This document shows, in pieces, positions 1 to 11,364 of a stretch of DNA of 64,000 nt (the stretch's first letter is position 1; each line of letters opens with the position of its first letter). The position numbers and the translations under genes were made by a program. The notes beneath the pieces are model-generated. The model was given only the letters and a program-made list of their open reading frames with translations, was not told the origin of the DNA and did not search any database. This DNA comes from Glycine soja (taxonomy: Eukaryota; Streptophyta; Magnoliopsida; Fabales; Fabaceae). Where the stretch lies: positions 38,162,176-38,226,175 of the forward strand of contig NC_041016.1 in NCBI RefSeq assembly GCF_004193775.1. Direction: 5' to 3'.

Positions 1-817
1 GAAACAGGAGCCAGTTTGAGAGCTTGAGATGAGTTTGTGAGTGATTGTGAGATCCTAAAGGTGAAGGAGACATCCTCACCACTTGTATTTTTGCAATCTT
101 TCATCTTGTTCTTCTCTTTGTTGTTAAGAAGGCTTCCTAGTATGGAAAGCTAAATCCTCTGTTGGATCTTCCCTGTAGGTACCTGATGTAAATATATTTC
201 TATCTATTTAATGATATTTTGTGTGTTCTCTGTGCTATCTGCTTTTCATTCCAGTATGCCTTTACCTTGATCATGTAGATGCATGCTTTGTCTGGGTCAT
301 TCAACAGAGGAAACTGGTCTGACTCTAAAGTCCTTGATAGTGCAGGGCTGAGTTGTCGTGCTTTCACGAGGAATCAGGGTGCGATAATTTAGTTGAGTAT
401 ATGTGTCTTAATACGGTCCTGGTTGAGTTTAGTCTTACAAGAGGAATCTGTGAACGATGCTTGATCAGGATTAGGCTAAACTATCATGAGGAATCGGGGT
501 TTAGTATCTCAGGAGACACCATAAGAACACATGAGCATTGTTAGATAGAGAATATCTTTTTAGCATGAGGCACCTATTAGGAAGACCAACGTGTTCTCTA
601 CTTATTTTTACACATCATTTCTCTCGCGTGATTTTCTTTCTTTTTGCACAGATAGTTTATACACTTGTTCATATTCACACTTACTTTTACACACCAGACA
701 CCTATTTGCTGAAATCGCTTACCAAATAACACAAGTTCCCCGAGTGTTCGATACTTGGTTCTTACCATTTTATACTACTTGTGCGATCTGGTACACTTGC
801 CGGAAGTAGAACACTTA
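1..817. other. Uncharacterised noncoding DNA, probable retroelement debris
   Basis: No open frame here resembles a known protein; the small frames at 353-809 look random. The tract is T-rich and has repeated short phrases such as GAGGAATC around 370, 440 and 490. The stretch at 735-805, with a GATACTTGG-like phrase followed by a TACTACTTG phrase, resembles legume retroelement LTR or leader sequence as I remember it, but I cannot name a family. It stops where degenerate Ogre gag coding begins at about 818. Confidence 0.35.
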
Positions 818-2498
818 CCCCTACGGATTACCCACCAATTATACACCACCCACCATGCACATGCCCAACTAGAATGCTAATCATGTCGTTCCCATTACCT
901 TTGAGGGTTAGCAACCCCGGCTTATAGGAGGCGCCCATGAAGAACCTCGAGAGCATGCCCAAGGTGACTTTGACCCATATCCTATGTTCACCGCCAAGGG
1001 ACCGACGTTTAATGCTATACCTCAACCCAATACTGTGGGAGCTCCTCAACCCAACCCTCTGTAACCGCTGCATTTCTCAGTAGGGGGCCGCCTCCGGCAG
1101 TGGAAGGGAGAGAGAAACTTGATCTCATCAAAGAGAGATTACGGGTTATCGAAGGGTTTGGTGATTACCCTTTCGCTGACATGACAAAATTGTGTTTGGT
1201 ACTTGATGTTGTCATCCCTCCAAAGTTTAAGGTACCAGATTTTGATAAATACAAGGGGACCACTTGCCCCAAAAATCACCTAAAGATGTATTGCCAGAAA
1301 ATAGGGGCATAGTCTAGGGACAAGAAACTGCTGATGCATTTCTTCCAAGAAATCTTGGCCGAGGCGGCGGCCATCTGGTATACCAATTTGGAAGCCTCTC
1401 CTATGCACTCGTGGAAGGATTTGATTACTGACTTCATTAAGCAGTACCAATACAATACTGACATGGCTCCTAACAGAACTCAGCTGCAAAATATGAGCAA
1501 GCGGGAGCATGAGTCCTTTAAGGAGTACGCCCAATGGTGGAGGGACTTGGCAGCACAAGTGGCACCCCCCATGGTAGAAAGAGAGATGATCACTATGATA
1601 GTAGACCCACTGTCGGTGTTCTACTATGAAAAGTTGGTGGGCTACATGGCCTCTAGCTTCGCAAATTTAGTATTTGCGGGCGAGAGGATCAAAGTAGGCC
1701 TGAAAAGAGGGAAATTCAATTATGTCGCTCCTATCGGCACGAGCAATAGGAGATTTGGGGCAAGTAGGGCAAAGAAGAAGGAAGGAGAAGCCCATGTCGT
1801 GACTTCAGCTCCTACTTGGCCGAAGCCCCAACAAACCCCTCACAACACTTACCAATATGCCCAACATCAACCAAGCTTTTCGGCCCGCATCAGAAACCCT
1901 TCCAGCCTAGCACCCGTCCAACAAAGGACACCCGCTCAACCACAAAGGGCCCCCACTCAAAACTCGACTCCTACACAACCTCGCCCCGCCGACAGCTCCA
2001 ATCCAAGCACAAGCGCCAATCCGAGAAGGAATTTTCCGATAAAGAAACTTGCGGAATTCGCTCCCATCCTGATGCCGTACGCAAACTTGCTACTATCTTT
2101 GATCACCAACCAAATGATGGTGGTGACCCCTGGGAAGATTTTCCAGTCTCCTTTCCCTCGATGGTACAACCCCAACACGACCTGGACTTATCATGGGGGT
2201 GTCCTGGGGCACTCGATAGAATAATGTGTGGCCTTCAAACATAAGGTAAGGTCAAAAGTTTGATCGACGCAGGTTGGTTGACGTTCCAAGAGGATGGTCC
2301 AAACGTAAAGACAAACCCTCTTGCCAGTCATGGGGGACCAGCGGTTAATGCGGTGGAGGAGTGCTAACCTCAGAGGCCAAAGCAAATGAAGGATATGGTA
2401 ACCTCTAGGAGGTTTATATTGAAGGCACTGCGTGAGGCGGGCATCATTTGCTTTGATGGGGGCAAGGGGGATACCTGCTTGATACATTCGGGGGTAGC
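818..2498 (+). pseudogene. gag: Ogre/Tat Gypsy gag, degenerate, cut by insertion of element J
   Basis: This encoded the capsid/nucleocapsid polyprotein of a Tat-lineage (Ogre-like) Gypsy element. The best part is 1100-2224: a PPKFKVPDFDKYKGTTCPK segment followed, after an in-frame TAG at 1310-1312, by the retrotransposon-gag core (IWYTNLE, WKDLITDFIKQYQYN, MSKREHESFKEYAQWWRDLAAQV). A proline-rich linker follows at about 1800-2030. Upstream coding (818-1095) is readable but has stops and a frameshift near 1095. After the TAA at 2222-2224 gag-to-protease spacer coding continues (SLIDAGWLTFQEDGP), with another frameshift near 2365. It ends abruptly at 2498, where J's LTR terminus begins. It is older than J and has no intact product. 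Confidence 0.8.
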
Positions 2499-2698
2499 TG
2501 TCGCAACCTACCCTTCGACGGGAGGGCGACGTGAGGCTCACGGGTGCGTCTTCCAAGGAAGGAAAACACGCGGAGTTGCCACCAATGTTTATTCAAGGAA
2601 AACATTAGGAAAACCAAAAGCGGGTCACAAATTTAAAGAATAAAAGGTTTGGGTGTTGTTTTTACGCACGGGGAAGGTATTAGCACCCCGCGCGTTCA
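2499..2698 (-). repeat. Element J 3' LTR, distal (terminal) part
   Basis: These are the last 200 bp of J's 3' LTR. On the plus strand it starts TGTCGCAACCTACCC, the reverse complement of the LTR end. It matches the termini at 4244 (K), 24143 (L, inverted) and 61480. The LTR is interrupted at 2698 by element I and resumes at 18561. Confidence 0.8.
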
Positions 2699-3786
2699 TG
2701 ATCGAGGCCGTACCTGAATCAAATAAACATTAAAAATGCAGTATCTAGGAAGTGATCCTAGGTCGTCTCCCAACGAGCAATGGTCAACCAAACGTTCATA
2801 ACAGATAGTAATAAAACAGTAAGGAATTGGGGGGGGGTGTTTGTTTTTGTAATTTAAACAACAAGCAAATTTTAATTAGAAAATAACAGAATTAAAACAT
2901 GTTGTTTCCCCTTGATTCACAAGAAAGTCTCTTATCCTACGTTACGAGGATTTATCCCTAACAAGTTCAACCACTTAATCAAACCCTAAATTAAATTACT
3001 AAGCGAAAATTAACATGGGGCTGTCATTATGTGATTAAGCAACACATACACCAATTAATCATGAACGAAACTGATCATTAAGCATGAACGTAAATTAAGT
3101 GTAAAGACAATTAATCAAGCACTAAGCATGCATGGATTAATAGCAAAAAATACAGAGTAATTGGTGAAGAGGAAAAACTGATCAGTGTTCAATAGTAATA
3201 ACAAAACCTCAAAGAGAGTTGTGCTTGATCATCAAGAGAAAACAACGCTGGAGACTTAGCCTTCCATTAATCAGTAGAAAACGAAATTGTAGATTGAAGC
3301 AGAAATGAAATTGCAGAAAACAAATTTTATTCTACGTGAACAATGCACATGAACAGTAAAAACTGAAATTCTAAAACCCTCGAATTATTCTCCTCTTCCA
3401 AAAACTCCTCAAACTAAAACCCTGGTGCTGTTATATAGGTCCTCAGCCCCAAAGCTTACAAATCTATTTTAAGTCCAAGCCCATAAACGAAATAAAATAA
3501 AATCTGGACAAGATAAGATAAGATTGGATGAAATAAAATTTGGACGAAATAAAATCTAGATGAAATAAAATTTGGATAAGATAAGATTTGATAAAATAAA
3601 ATTGTCTGCTTTCTTGAAGTCCAAGCCCAATTGCTTATAATTCTCCTGAAATTAAATTAAAAACACAAAATTAGTCAAGTAGGCCCAAATGTTAAAACTG
3701 CATAATTAATTTGACAATTAAGGCTAATCAGTAATTAAAATGGTGACAAAAAGGGTTAAGAAATAGGAGAAAATAATGACACATCA
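2699..3786 (-). repeat. Element I 3' LTR
   Basis: A 1,088-bp LTR that aligns nearly along its whole length with 13394-14088 plus 18143-18555. It contains GATAAGATAAGATT/GAAATAAAAT-type low-complexity sequence at 3485-3605. The TG..CA ends are intact. In minus orientation it is preceded by the purine tract AAGTGTGGGGGGATT (3787-3801 read in reverse). Confidence 0.88.
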
Positions 3787-4243
3787 AATCCCCCCACACT
3801 TAGCCTTTTGCACTCCTGGGCAAAATCAAAAAGCAAAGCAAGGAACAAATCCAGAGACATTAAAGAGAAACAAACAAACACAAAAACAATTACATATTTC
3901 TCAAAGAATCTCAAGGAATGAAAGGAATGGGCAACATCCAACATGTAGAGAGTTAAAGAATCAAGACAGTCATAAAAATCATCCAAGCATCTCAAACATG
4001 GCAAGATAGTCAATCAGCTCAAGAATGAAAAGTGATAAAGCCTCATAAGATATGCACTCTATCTTTCAAGTGTCTAGGCTACTGTTTACTCTCAGAGCAC
4101 CCATGAAAAAAAACACCACATAGACTTGGCAAGACTCTAAAATTGACAACCACACCACAAACACATGCATATGAGGAGCAAAAGGCCTTTTAAGGTTGTA
4201 ATGGGGCCAAGGACAAGGTAGAGGAAAGTATGGGATAAGTAGC

Positions 4244-5800
4244 TGTCGCAACCTACCCTTTTACGGGCGAGAGAGGTGAGACTCACGGGTGCGTCTTCCA
4301 AAGGAGGAAAATGCGCGGATTCGCCACCAACGTTTATTTGTGGAAAACGTCGGAAAAACCGAAGGAAACCGGTCATGAAGAATATTCCAGATTCGGGAGT
4401 TGTATTTACGTTTGAGGAAGGTATTAGCACCTCTCACGTTTGTCCCAATGGACAACAGCCTTAAATTAGAATTGTGTGAAATTGTGTACCTAAACTTTTA
4501 TTTCTTTTTTATTTTTGAGGTCGACAAAAGCGGGGCTCTTGCTCCTACGTACCCTCCATCGAAGAGGAAATCAGACTTACGTAGTTCTTTCTTAAGGGTG
4601 AATCAAGCGATTCTTTTTACTTGGAATGTGGTCTTTTTAAGGCGATGGACCTTAAAAATGATCCATTTTACTTTGGTAAGAAAAACTGAGGTATTGAACC
4701 TTCAAATCTTTTTTAGTGTTTTTTTGCGGACGAGCTTGACTTTGCGAGTTGATTTTAGCCTTAGTTTCACTTTAGTTATTTGTCAATTCAATTAAGAAAG
4801 AGAAATCCCAAAGAGAAACGTCCGGTTGATTTTTTGTTTTATTTTACTAAAAGATATTTTTGATTATTATATTATTATTTTACCTCTTTTTGGTTTCCAA
4901 CATGGTTACGTCATGACCGAACGATCGAATTTCATTTTAACAAAAATTAACGGATATTACAAATCAAATGATCGGTGAAAATTTATTTTATTTTTTGATT
5001 AGGCGAGAAAATGACTTAAGTAAATGACTGAAGCACGTCAAAAGGGGGTACGGAAAGTAAATGAAATGAGAATAAAAGTACACGAAACAAATGGGGACCA
5101 CCACGGGTACATAGAATGAATTGAAAAGTTCGATTTCGGGAACTTACCGGTTGAAGACCGAAGAACGACGAAGAACGAACGACGAACGGCGAAGAACGGT
5201 TGAAAATCTTCGCGAAATCACCCACGGAAATGTTACGGAAGCGCCTCGGCTTGGATTTTTTTCACGGAAACAATTTTCCGCACTAATTTCAAGTGAATAC
5301 GAAGTACCAAGAAAGCTGAACCCCTTCCTTCTTCACTCCTCCCTCTATTTATAGCAAAATAGGGGAGGAGCTTGCCACCCAGCTCGCCCAGGCGAGCCAG
5401 GTTGCTTCCTCCAGAAGCAACTGCCTTTTGGAGGAAGAATCTGGAAGGCCCAAGTGGGCCTGGTTGCTATTTGCATCCTTTTTTTTACTAAATACACCCC
5501 CTCTTTGCTTTTTTTGGTGATTCTTTTTCCGTAACGTTACGAAACTTTACGAATTTTGTAATGATACCTGTTTTCTTTCCGTAAGGTTACGGAACCTTAC
5601 AGATCATGTAATTACTCCTTTTTTTAGCTTTCGGAATGTTACGGAAACTCACAGATTGCGCAACAACACTTCCTTTTGATTTCCGGCATGTCTTGGAACT
5701 TCACGTATTGTGCAACAAAGGGTGCCAAGTACCTTGAAGCGGTCAACCAAAGGTTGCATGCCATCAAACAATAGTCCCCGGACAAAATTAGGGTATGATA
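4244..5800 (-). mobile_element. Solo LTR K, Ogre type
   Basis: This is a single LTR with perfect 5-bp duplications GTAGC at 4239-4243 and 5801-5805 and no internal region, so it arose by LTR-LTR recombination after insertion. Its plus-strand left end (TGTCGCAACC) and right end (GGGTATGATA) match J's LTR and solo LTR L. Orientation is minus, from the TATA box TATAAATA read on that strand (5346-5353) just downstream of the GC-rich AGCTCGCCCAGGCGAGC palindrome. The start in sense is TATCA rather than TGTCA, a terminal mutation. Confidence 0.85.
5346..5353 (-). promoter_or_regulatory. TATA box of solo LTR K
   Basis: TATAAATA on the minus strand, in the same context as the TATA box of solo LTR L (GCTATAAATAG followed by GGGAGGA). 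It fixes the LTR orientation. Confidence 0.6.
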
Positions 5801-6799
5801 GTAGCTAAAACCCAAAGGAATAGAGGAGCAATGGGGAATAAGTGAGAACTAAGAAAAAGTAGTAAACCCCAAAACCAATTAAGCATAAAAAGTAAACCCA
5901 AAACAAAGTCAACCAAGTCCTCAAACCAATCCAAGACTTTAAACCAAGACCTCATGTATTCAACTTCATTCTTTTTCTATTTCTTTTTTGAACGTGAACA
6001 ATAGCAATTGAAAGCAATTGAAAAATAAAGCAACAATTAGGCAATATATGTATATACATCAAGCATGGCCAAAATACATAATCAAGCATGGACAACAAAA
6101 ACATATCATCCAATGAAACATACCCCCCCACACTTATTCCCAAAACAATTCCAAAGCTCCAAAATTCCTTAAGGGTAGGGTTAGATCATGGTTTTTCACT
6201 TAAGGCTTGTAATGAGCTTCAAAACAAAGAAAGGGGAACATAGGCTCAAAGGGGCTATCAAAGGAATTAATTCAAGGTAGGCTCATTTGGCTAGAGGCTT
6301 ATAAGAACAAAATGCCTAAATCATCTCCCAACATGCATGTGAAGCAAGAAGTATCAACAAGAGTCAAGCCAAGGCTATTGTGCAAGCAATCAATGGGGCA
6401 AAACACACTGAATAAAATAGATGATGATGACTCAAATTCTCACCAAGGGTAAATCTATCACTTCCAATTCGAACTTTCAAAACTAACTTGACATGCAGAG
6501 AAAAACAAGGATTTCAATTCACAAAATGCCAAGAAACTCCTATTTCATAAACAATTACCCATTACTTGTACATAACCTATAATTCAAAGAGAAACATGCA
6601 ATGTTGTACATAAAATATAAAAAAAAATAACAAAATTAACCTAGAAAACCTAAAAAAAATTAAACTAGAAAACCCAACAAAATTAATCTAGAATACCCAA
6701 CAAAATCAACAAAATTAAAGAACAATATCCCCCCTTCCCACATAAACAACACATTGTCCTCAATGTAGCATAATCACAAGATCAAGAGTAATAAAAAAA

Positions 6800-7903
6800 T
6801 CAATAAAATTGGACAAGTGCAATAAAAGTAAAGGAGACAGAAAAAAAAGAAAACTCCCTAAGTCTTGGCGGAAGAAAAGTGGGGTGAAGTAAGGAGGTCT
6901 CCTCCACTACTACATCCACTAAAGAGGGATTTGTGAGGAATGGTTTCAGCCGGTGTCCATTGACCACGAAGCTCTTATCTGTGGATTCACTTTTGATCTG
7001 AACTGTACCATAAGGAAAAACATTAGTCACCACAAAAGGACCAATCCACTTTGACCTCAACTTACCACTCATGAGTTTGAGCCTAGAGTTATACAATAAA
7101 ACTTTTTGTCCAACCACGAAGTCCTTCTTAGCTATTAAGCTGTCATGGAACTTCTTGGTCTTCTCCTTGTGGAATTTAGAATTCTCATAGGCTTCTAAAA
7201 GGATATCATCTAGCTCACTTAGTTGCAACTTCCTTTCCTCTCCAGCCTGATCAATAGAGAAGTTGCAGGTCTTTACAGCCCAGTAGGCTTTGTGCTGTAT
7301 CTCTACAGGAAGATGGCATGCCTTGCCAAAGACAACCCGATAAGGCGACATTCCTATGGGTGCTTTGTAGGTAGTCCTATGCGCCCAAAGAGCATCATCC
7401 AGCCTGATGCTCCAATCCTTTCTGTTCGGCTACACAATCTTCTCTAAGATCCTTTTTATCTCCCTGTTTGAAATCTCAGTCTGCCCATTAGTTTGGGGGT
7501 GGTAAGGTGTGGAAATTCTGTGCACGACCCCATACTTTTTGAGCAAGGCATACATGGATTTGTTACAAAAATGGGTGCCTTGATCACTAACGATGGCTCT
7601 AGGGACTCCAAACCTGCAAAACAAATTAGATTTAACAAAATCCACAACAACCTTAGCATCGTTAGTTCTGGTGGGTTTGGCTTCCACCCATTTTCAAACA
7701 TAATCAACAACAAGGAGAATATAAAAAAAACCAAAAGAGTCAGGGAAAGGCCCCAGAAAATCTATACCCCAGACATCAAACACCTCACAGAATAACATGG
7801 GTTGTTGAGGCATTTGCTGTCTCCATGAAAGTGAGCCGCTTGCTCTCTAACAAGGCTCACAAGTGCTACAGATTCTCCATGCATCCTTGAAGATGGTGGG
7901 CCA
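6800..7903 (-). pseudogene. pol: Integrase region of element I (Athila-type), broken
   Basis: Integrase joins the cDNA into the host genome. The core is visible in separate frames: the catalytic segment with first Asp (WGIDFLGPFP, about 7770), second Asp (VSDQGTHF, about 7590) and Glu (TNGQTEISNREIK, about 7480). The C-terminal part at 6800-7351 (183 codons open) contains [16 protein letters not shown] and a [12 protein letters not shown] segment, the GPY/F-like module of Gypsy integrases. The zinc-binding HHCC segment straddles the end of the preceding frame at about 7900-7990. At least three stops or frameshifts interrupt it (near 7903, 7700 and 7430), so no functional enzyme is made. Confidence 0.82.
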
Positions 7904-10232
7904 TTAGAAACCGCAGTCAAGCACCTTGCGAGCTGTCCTCTGTATGCCAAGATGGCCACCTGGTGCAGAAGAATGACAGAATTGCAGGACCGAGTCGATC
8001 TCATGGTCTGGAATGCATCTCTTAATAACCTGGTCACTGCACAACTTCCACAAATAGGGGTCATCCCAAATATAATGCTTAGCATCGCTCTTAATTTTAT
8101 CATTTTGAGCTTTAGATGCTAAGGGAGGAAAAACAGAAGCAACCAAATAATTCACAATATTAGCAAACCAAGGAGAAGGGAAGGAATCATAAATACTATA
8201 CAAAATGTACAAATGGTCATCCGGAAAATCATCCCGAATGGGTGAGTCCTCAAACGCATGCTCAATCCTACTCAGGTGGTCAGCCATGAGGTTCTGTGCA
8301 CCACTCCGATCACGGATTTCCAAATCAAACTCTTGGAGCCAAAGCATCCACCTGATCAATCTAGGCTTTGATTCAGTCTTATTCAATAGGTACTTCAAAG
8401 CTGCATGGTCAGTATAAACAATAACACGAGTACCAAGTAAATATGAACGAAATTTCTCAAGAGAAAAAACTATCACTAATAGCTCCTTCTCTGTGGTAGT
8501 GTAATTTGCTTGGGCAACATCCAAAGTTCTGGAAGCGTAGTAGATTACATGAGGCAGCTTGTCAATCTGTTGAGCAAGGACAACCCCCAATGTGTAATTG
8601 GATGCATCGCACATTAGCTCAAATGGGGCTGTCCAATCAAGAGCTTGAATGATAGGGGTGGTAGTCACCGCATGCTTGAGGCAATCAAAAGCTTCTTTGC
8701 ACCGGTCATCAAAATCAAACTCCACCTCCTTTTGCAGCAGATTGGATAATGGAAGGGCCACTTTGCTAAAATCCTTGATAAAGCGCCTATAAAACCCTGC
8801 ATGACCAAGAAAAGAACGAACCTCTCGCATGCAAGAGGTACTTCAGAGCTGCATGGTCAGTATAAACAATAACACGAGTACTAAGTAAATATGAACAAAA
8901 TTTCTCAAGAGCAAAAACTATCGCTAATAGCTCGTTCTCTGTGGTAGTGTAATTTGCTTGGGCAGCATCTAAAGTTCTGGAAGCGTAGTAGATTACCTGA
9001 GGCAGCTTGTCAATCTTTTGAGCAAGGACAACCCCCAATGTGCAATTTGATGCATTGCACATTAGCTCAAATGGGGCTGTCCAATCAGGAGCTTGAATGA
9101 TAGGGGTGGTAGTCACCGCATGCTTGAGGAAATCAAAAGCTTCTTTGCACCGGTCATCAAAATCAAACTCCACCTCCTGTTGCAGCAAATTGGATAGTGG
9201 AAGGGCCACTTTGCTAAAATCCTTGATAAAGCACCTATAAAACCCTGCATGACCAAGAAAAGAACGAACCTCTCGCACGCAAGAGGGATAAGGCAATTGT
9301 GAAATAACATCTATTTTTGCGGGGTCTACCTCTATGCCCTTACTGGAAATGATATGCCCTAAAACTATACCTTGTTCTACCATGAAGTGACATTTTTCAA
9401 AATTCAGCACAAGGTTAGTTTCAATGCATCTAGTAAGAACTCTATCCAGACTATCTAAACATGTATCAAAAGAGGATCCATAAACAGTAAAATCATCCAT
9501 AAACACCTCTATGCAACTCTCTAAAAAGTCACTGAAAATGCTAAGCATACACCGCTGGAAGGTGCCAGGGGCGTTGCATAGGCCAAAGGGCATCCTCCTA
9601 TAGGCAAAAGTGCCAAAGGGACAGGTGAATGTGGTCTTTTCTTGATCCTCAGGAGCAATATGAATTTGTAAATAACCAGAAAAACCATCAAGAAAATAGT
9701 AATGAGACTTACCTACCAAGTGCTTAAGCATTTGATCAATGAATGACAGGGGAAAATGATATTTTCTGGTTACCTGGTTCATCCTCCTATAATTAATGCA
9801 AACTCGCCAACTGTTCTGCACTCTTGTAAGGATAAGCTCATCCCTTTCATTCTTAATTACTTTGAGGCCTGTCTTCTTAGGAACCACTTGGACTGGACTC
9901 ACCCACTGGCTTTCAGAAATGGGGTAGATGATTCCAGCTTGTAAGAGCTTGGTCACCTCCTTTTTCACCACATCTAGAATGACGGGGTTGAGTCGCCGAT
10001 GTGGCTGCCTCACTGGCTTAGCTCCATCCTCTAAAAGTATCCTATGCATGCAAGTAGATGGGCTAATACCAGGAATGTCTGCTAAAGTCCATCCAATGGC
10101 TTTCTTGTGCTTTTTGAGAACTAGCAACAACTTCTCCTCGTGCTCAACAGCAAGGGAGGCAGAGATGATCACTGGAAAATTTTCCTTGTCCTCCAAGTAA
10201 GCATATTTGAGGGTTGCTGGTAAGGGCTTCAA
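7904..10232 (-). pseudogene. pol: RT-RNase H of element I with internal duplication
   Basis: Reverse transcriptase and RNase H of the Athila type. The 481-codon frame at 8787-10232 has the RT landmarks in order: SQWVSPVQVVPKKTG, NSWRVCINYRRMNQVT, FLDGFSGYLQI, MPFGLCNAPGTFQRCM, then the catalytic VFMDDFTVYG (FMDD in place of YVDD). The RT-RNase H junction and RNase H follow ([39 protein letters not shown]). It then runs into a second copy of the RNase H start (8388-8835), which carries the rest of RNase H, ADHLSRIE and the integrase zinc segment to 7904. The duplication is 448 bp, not a multiple of three, so it shifts the frame. One TAG (10251-10253) separates it from protease in the same frame. 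Confidence 0.88.
8388..9283. repeat. Tandem 448-bp duplication within RNase H of element I
   Basis: Unit 1 is 8388-8835 and unit 2 is 8836-9283; each begins AGGTACTTCARAGCTGC and is followed by AGG. The two units differ at a good number of scattered sites, for example ACCAAGTAAATATGAACG against ACTAAGTAAATATGAACA, so they were not identical recently. Confidence 0.9.
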
Positions 10233-10250
10233 CTCTGGTGTGGGTGGTGG

Positions 10251-11093
10251 CTAAACAGTGGGAGGAACTAGGGTAGGAGAAGAAGAAGGTTCCTCAGCCT
10301 GTACCTCATAAAGCAAGTCTGAAGTATATGTACTTCCTACAACATGGTTAGTGCATTCTGACTCTAAAAAATCAACATCAAGAGGTACAACACCCAGAAA
10401 ATCAGAACCATACTCAAATTCAGATTCATTCTCAGCATAAAAATAAGATACAGGATCAAATTCAAACTCAGATTCAGATTCAATGCATAAGGAATGACAT
10501 GTATGCAGATCAGATAAAAATGGATGTTTCCTACCATGAAGAATAGAATCAAAATCAAACTTATAATCATCAACAATCTGATCAATTATCTCAGCACGAA
10601 AAACAAAATGATCCTCAGATGGAGTTTTCATGGCATTAAGAATGTTAAAATGAACAACAATATCACCAAATTCCATAGACAATGTGCCAGCATAGGCATC
10701 TATGTTGGTTCGGGTTGTTTTCATAAATGGTCTACCTAAAATAATGGGAACTGAACCATGGGAAAATCCCTCTTCCATATTAAGAACATAAAAATCAACA
10801 GGAAAAATAAGTTCACCAACCCGAACCAGCACATCCTCTATGAAACCTGTGGGGTAAGCAACACTTCTATTTGCCAAATGAATCACCACATCTGTAGATT
10901 GCAAAGGTCCAAGAGATAAAGAATTGAAAATGGACAGAGGCATGACACTAACTGATGCTCCTAGATCTAGCATGGCATTCTCAAATTTACTGTTCCCAAT
11001 AATGCAAGGTATAAAGAAAGTACCTGGGTCCTTACATTTCTCAGGAATGTGAGGAACATATTTACCTATCAATGCTGACACATTTCTGCCCAT
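10251..11093 (-). CDS. Aspartic protease region of element I
   Basis: An open frame of 280 codons. After an N-terminal YVPHIPEKCKDPGTFFIPC segment comes the retropepsin core: AMLDLGASVSVMP, where the usual catalytic D-S/T-G reads D-L-G, then the flap region and VPIILGRPFMKT, matching the conserved ILGRPF of Athila proteases. The C-terminal 100 residues are acidic and rich in Ser, Glu and Phe, a spacer before RT. It is in frame with RT downstream, separated by one TAG. The start at 11093 is simply the first Met; in the living element it was part of a gag-pol polyprotein. The catalytic S/T to L change suggests an inactive enzyme. Confidence 0.75.
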   Translation of the reverse strand: MGRNVSALIGKYVPHIPEKCKDPGTFFIPCIIGNSKFENAMLDLGASVSVMPLSIFNSLSLGPLQSTDVVIHLANRSVAYPTGFIEDVLVRVGELIFPVDFYVLNMEEGFSHGSVPIILGRPFMKTTRTNIDAYAGTLSMEFGDIVVHFNILNAMKTPSEDHFVFRAEIIDQIVDDYKFDFDSILHGRKHPFLSDLHTCHSLCIESESEFEFDPVSYFYAENESEFEYGSDFLGVVPLDVDFLESECTNHVVGSTYTSDLLYEVQAEEPSSSPTLVPPTV

Positions 11094-11364
11094 GCTAATC
11101 CTTTCATTGCCTTTGAGCTTCCTTTTGTGGGTGCATAACTCCTTTAGAAACTTGGTTCAACTGAGTAGCCATCTGCCCCATCTGATTTGTCAGACTCTGA
11201 ATGAAGGCTCTTGTCTCTTGCTGAAATTGCATATTCTAGATGGTCATTTGCCTCACTAACTCTTCTAAGGAAGGTTGAGGAGGAGCCTCAGATGCTTGTT
11301 GTCTTTGTTGTGACTGCTGCTGTATTGGAGGAGGAACATATGGCTTGCTTGGACCATCAATATT

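Larger units (their letters stand above)
3787..6799 (-). other. Element I 3' noncoding region and PPT (interrupted by solo LTR K)
   Basis: Between integrase and the 3' LTR there is about 1.45 kb of A-rich noncoding sequence (3787-4243 and 5806-6799) with no credible frame. The PPT is adjacent to the LTR. Similar C-runs on the plus strand at 6123-6132 and 6728-6735 are additional purine tracts on the sense strand. Small frames such as 3776-4009 are low-complexity and not supported. Confidence 0.7.

Noticed and set aside
353..809. Three small open frames (63-72 codons) at the left edge
   Set aside because: Overlapping frames in T-rich sequence, with no domain, no codon bias and no counterpart elsewhere in the window.
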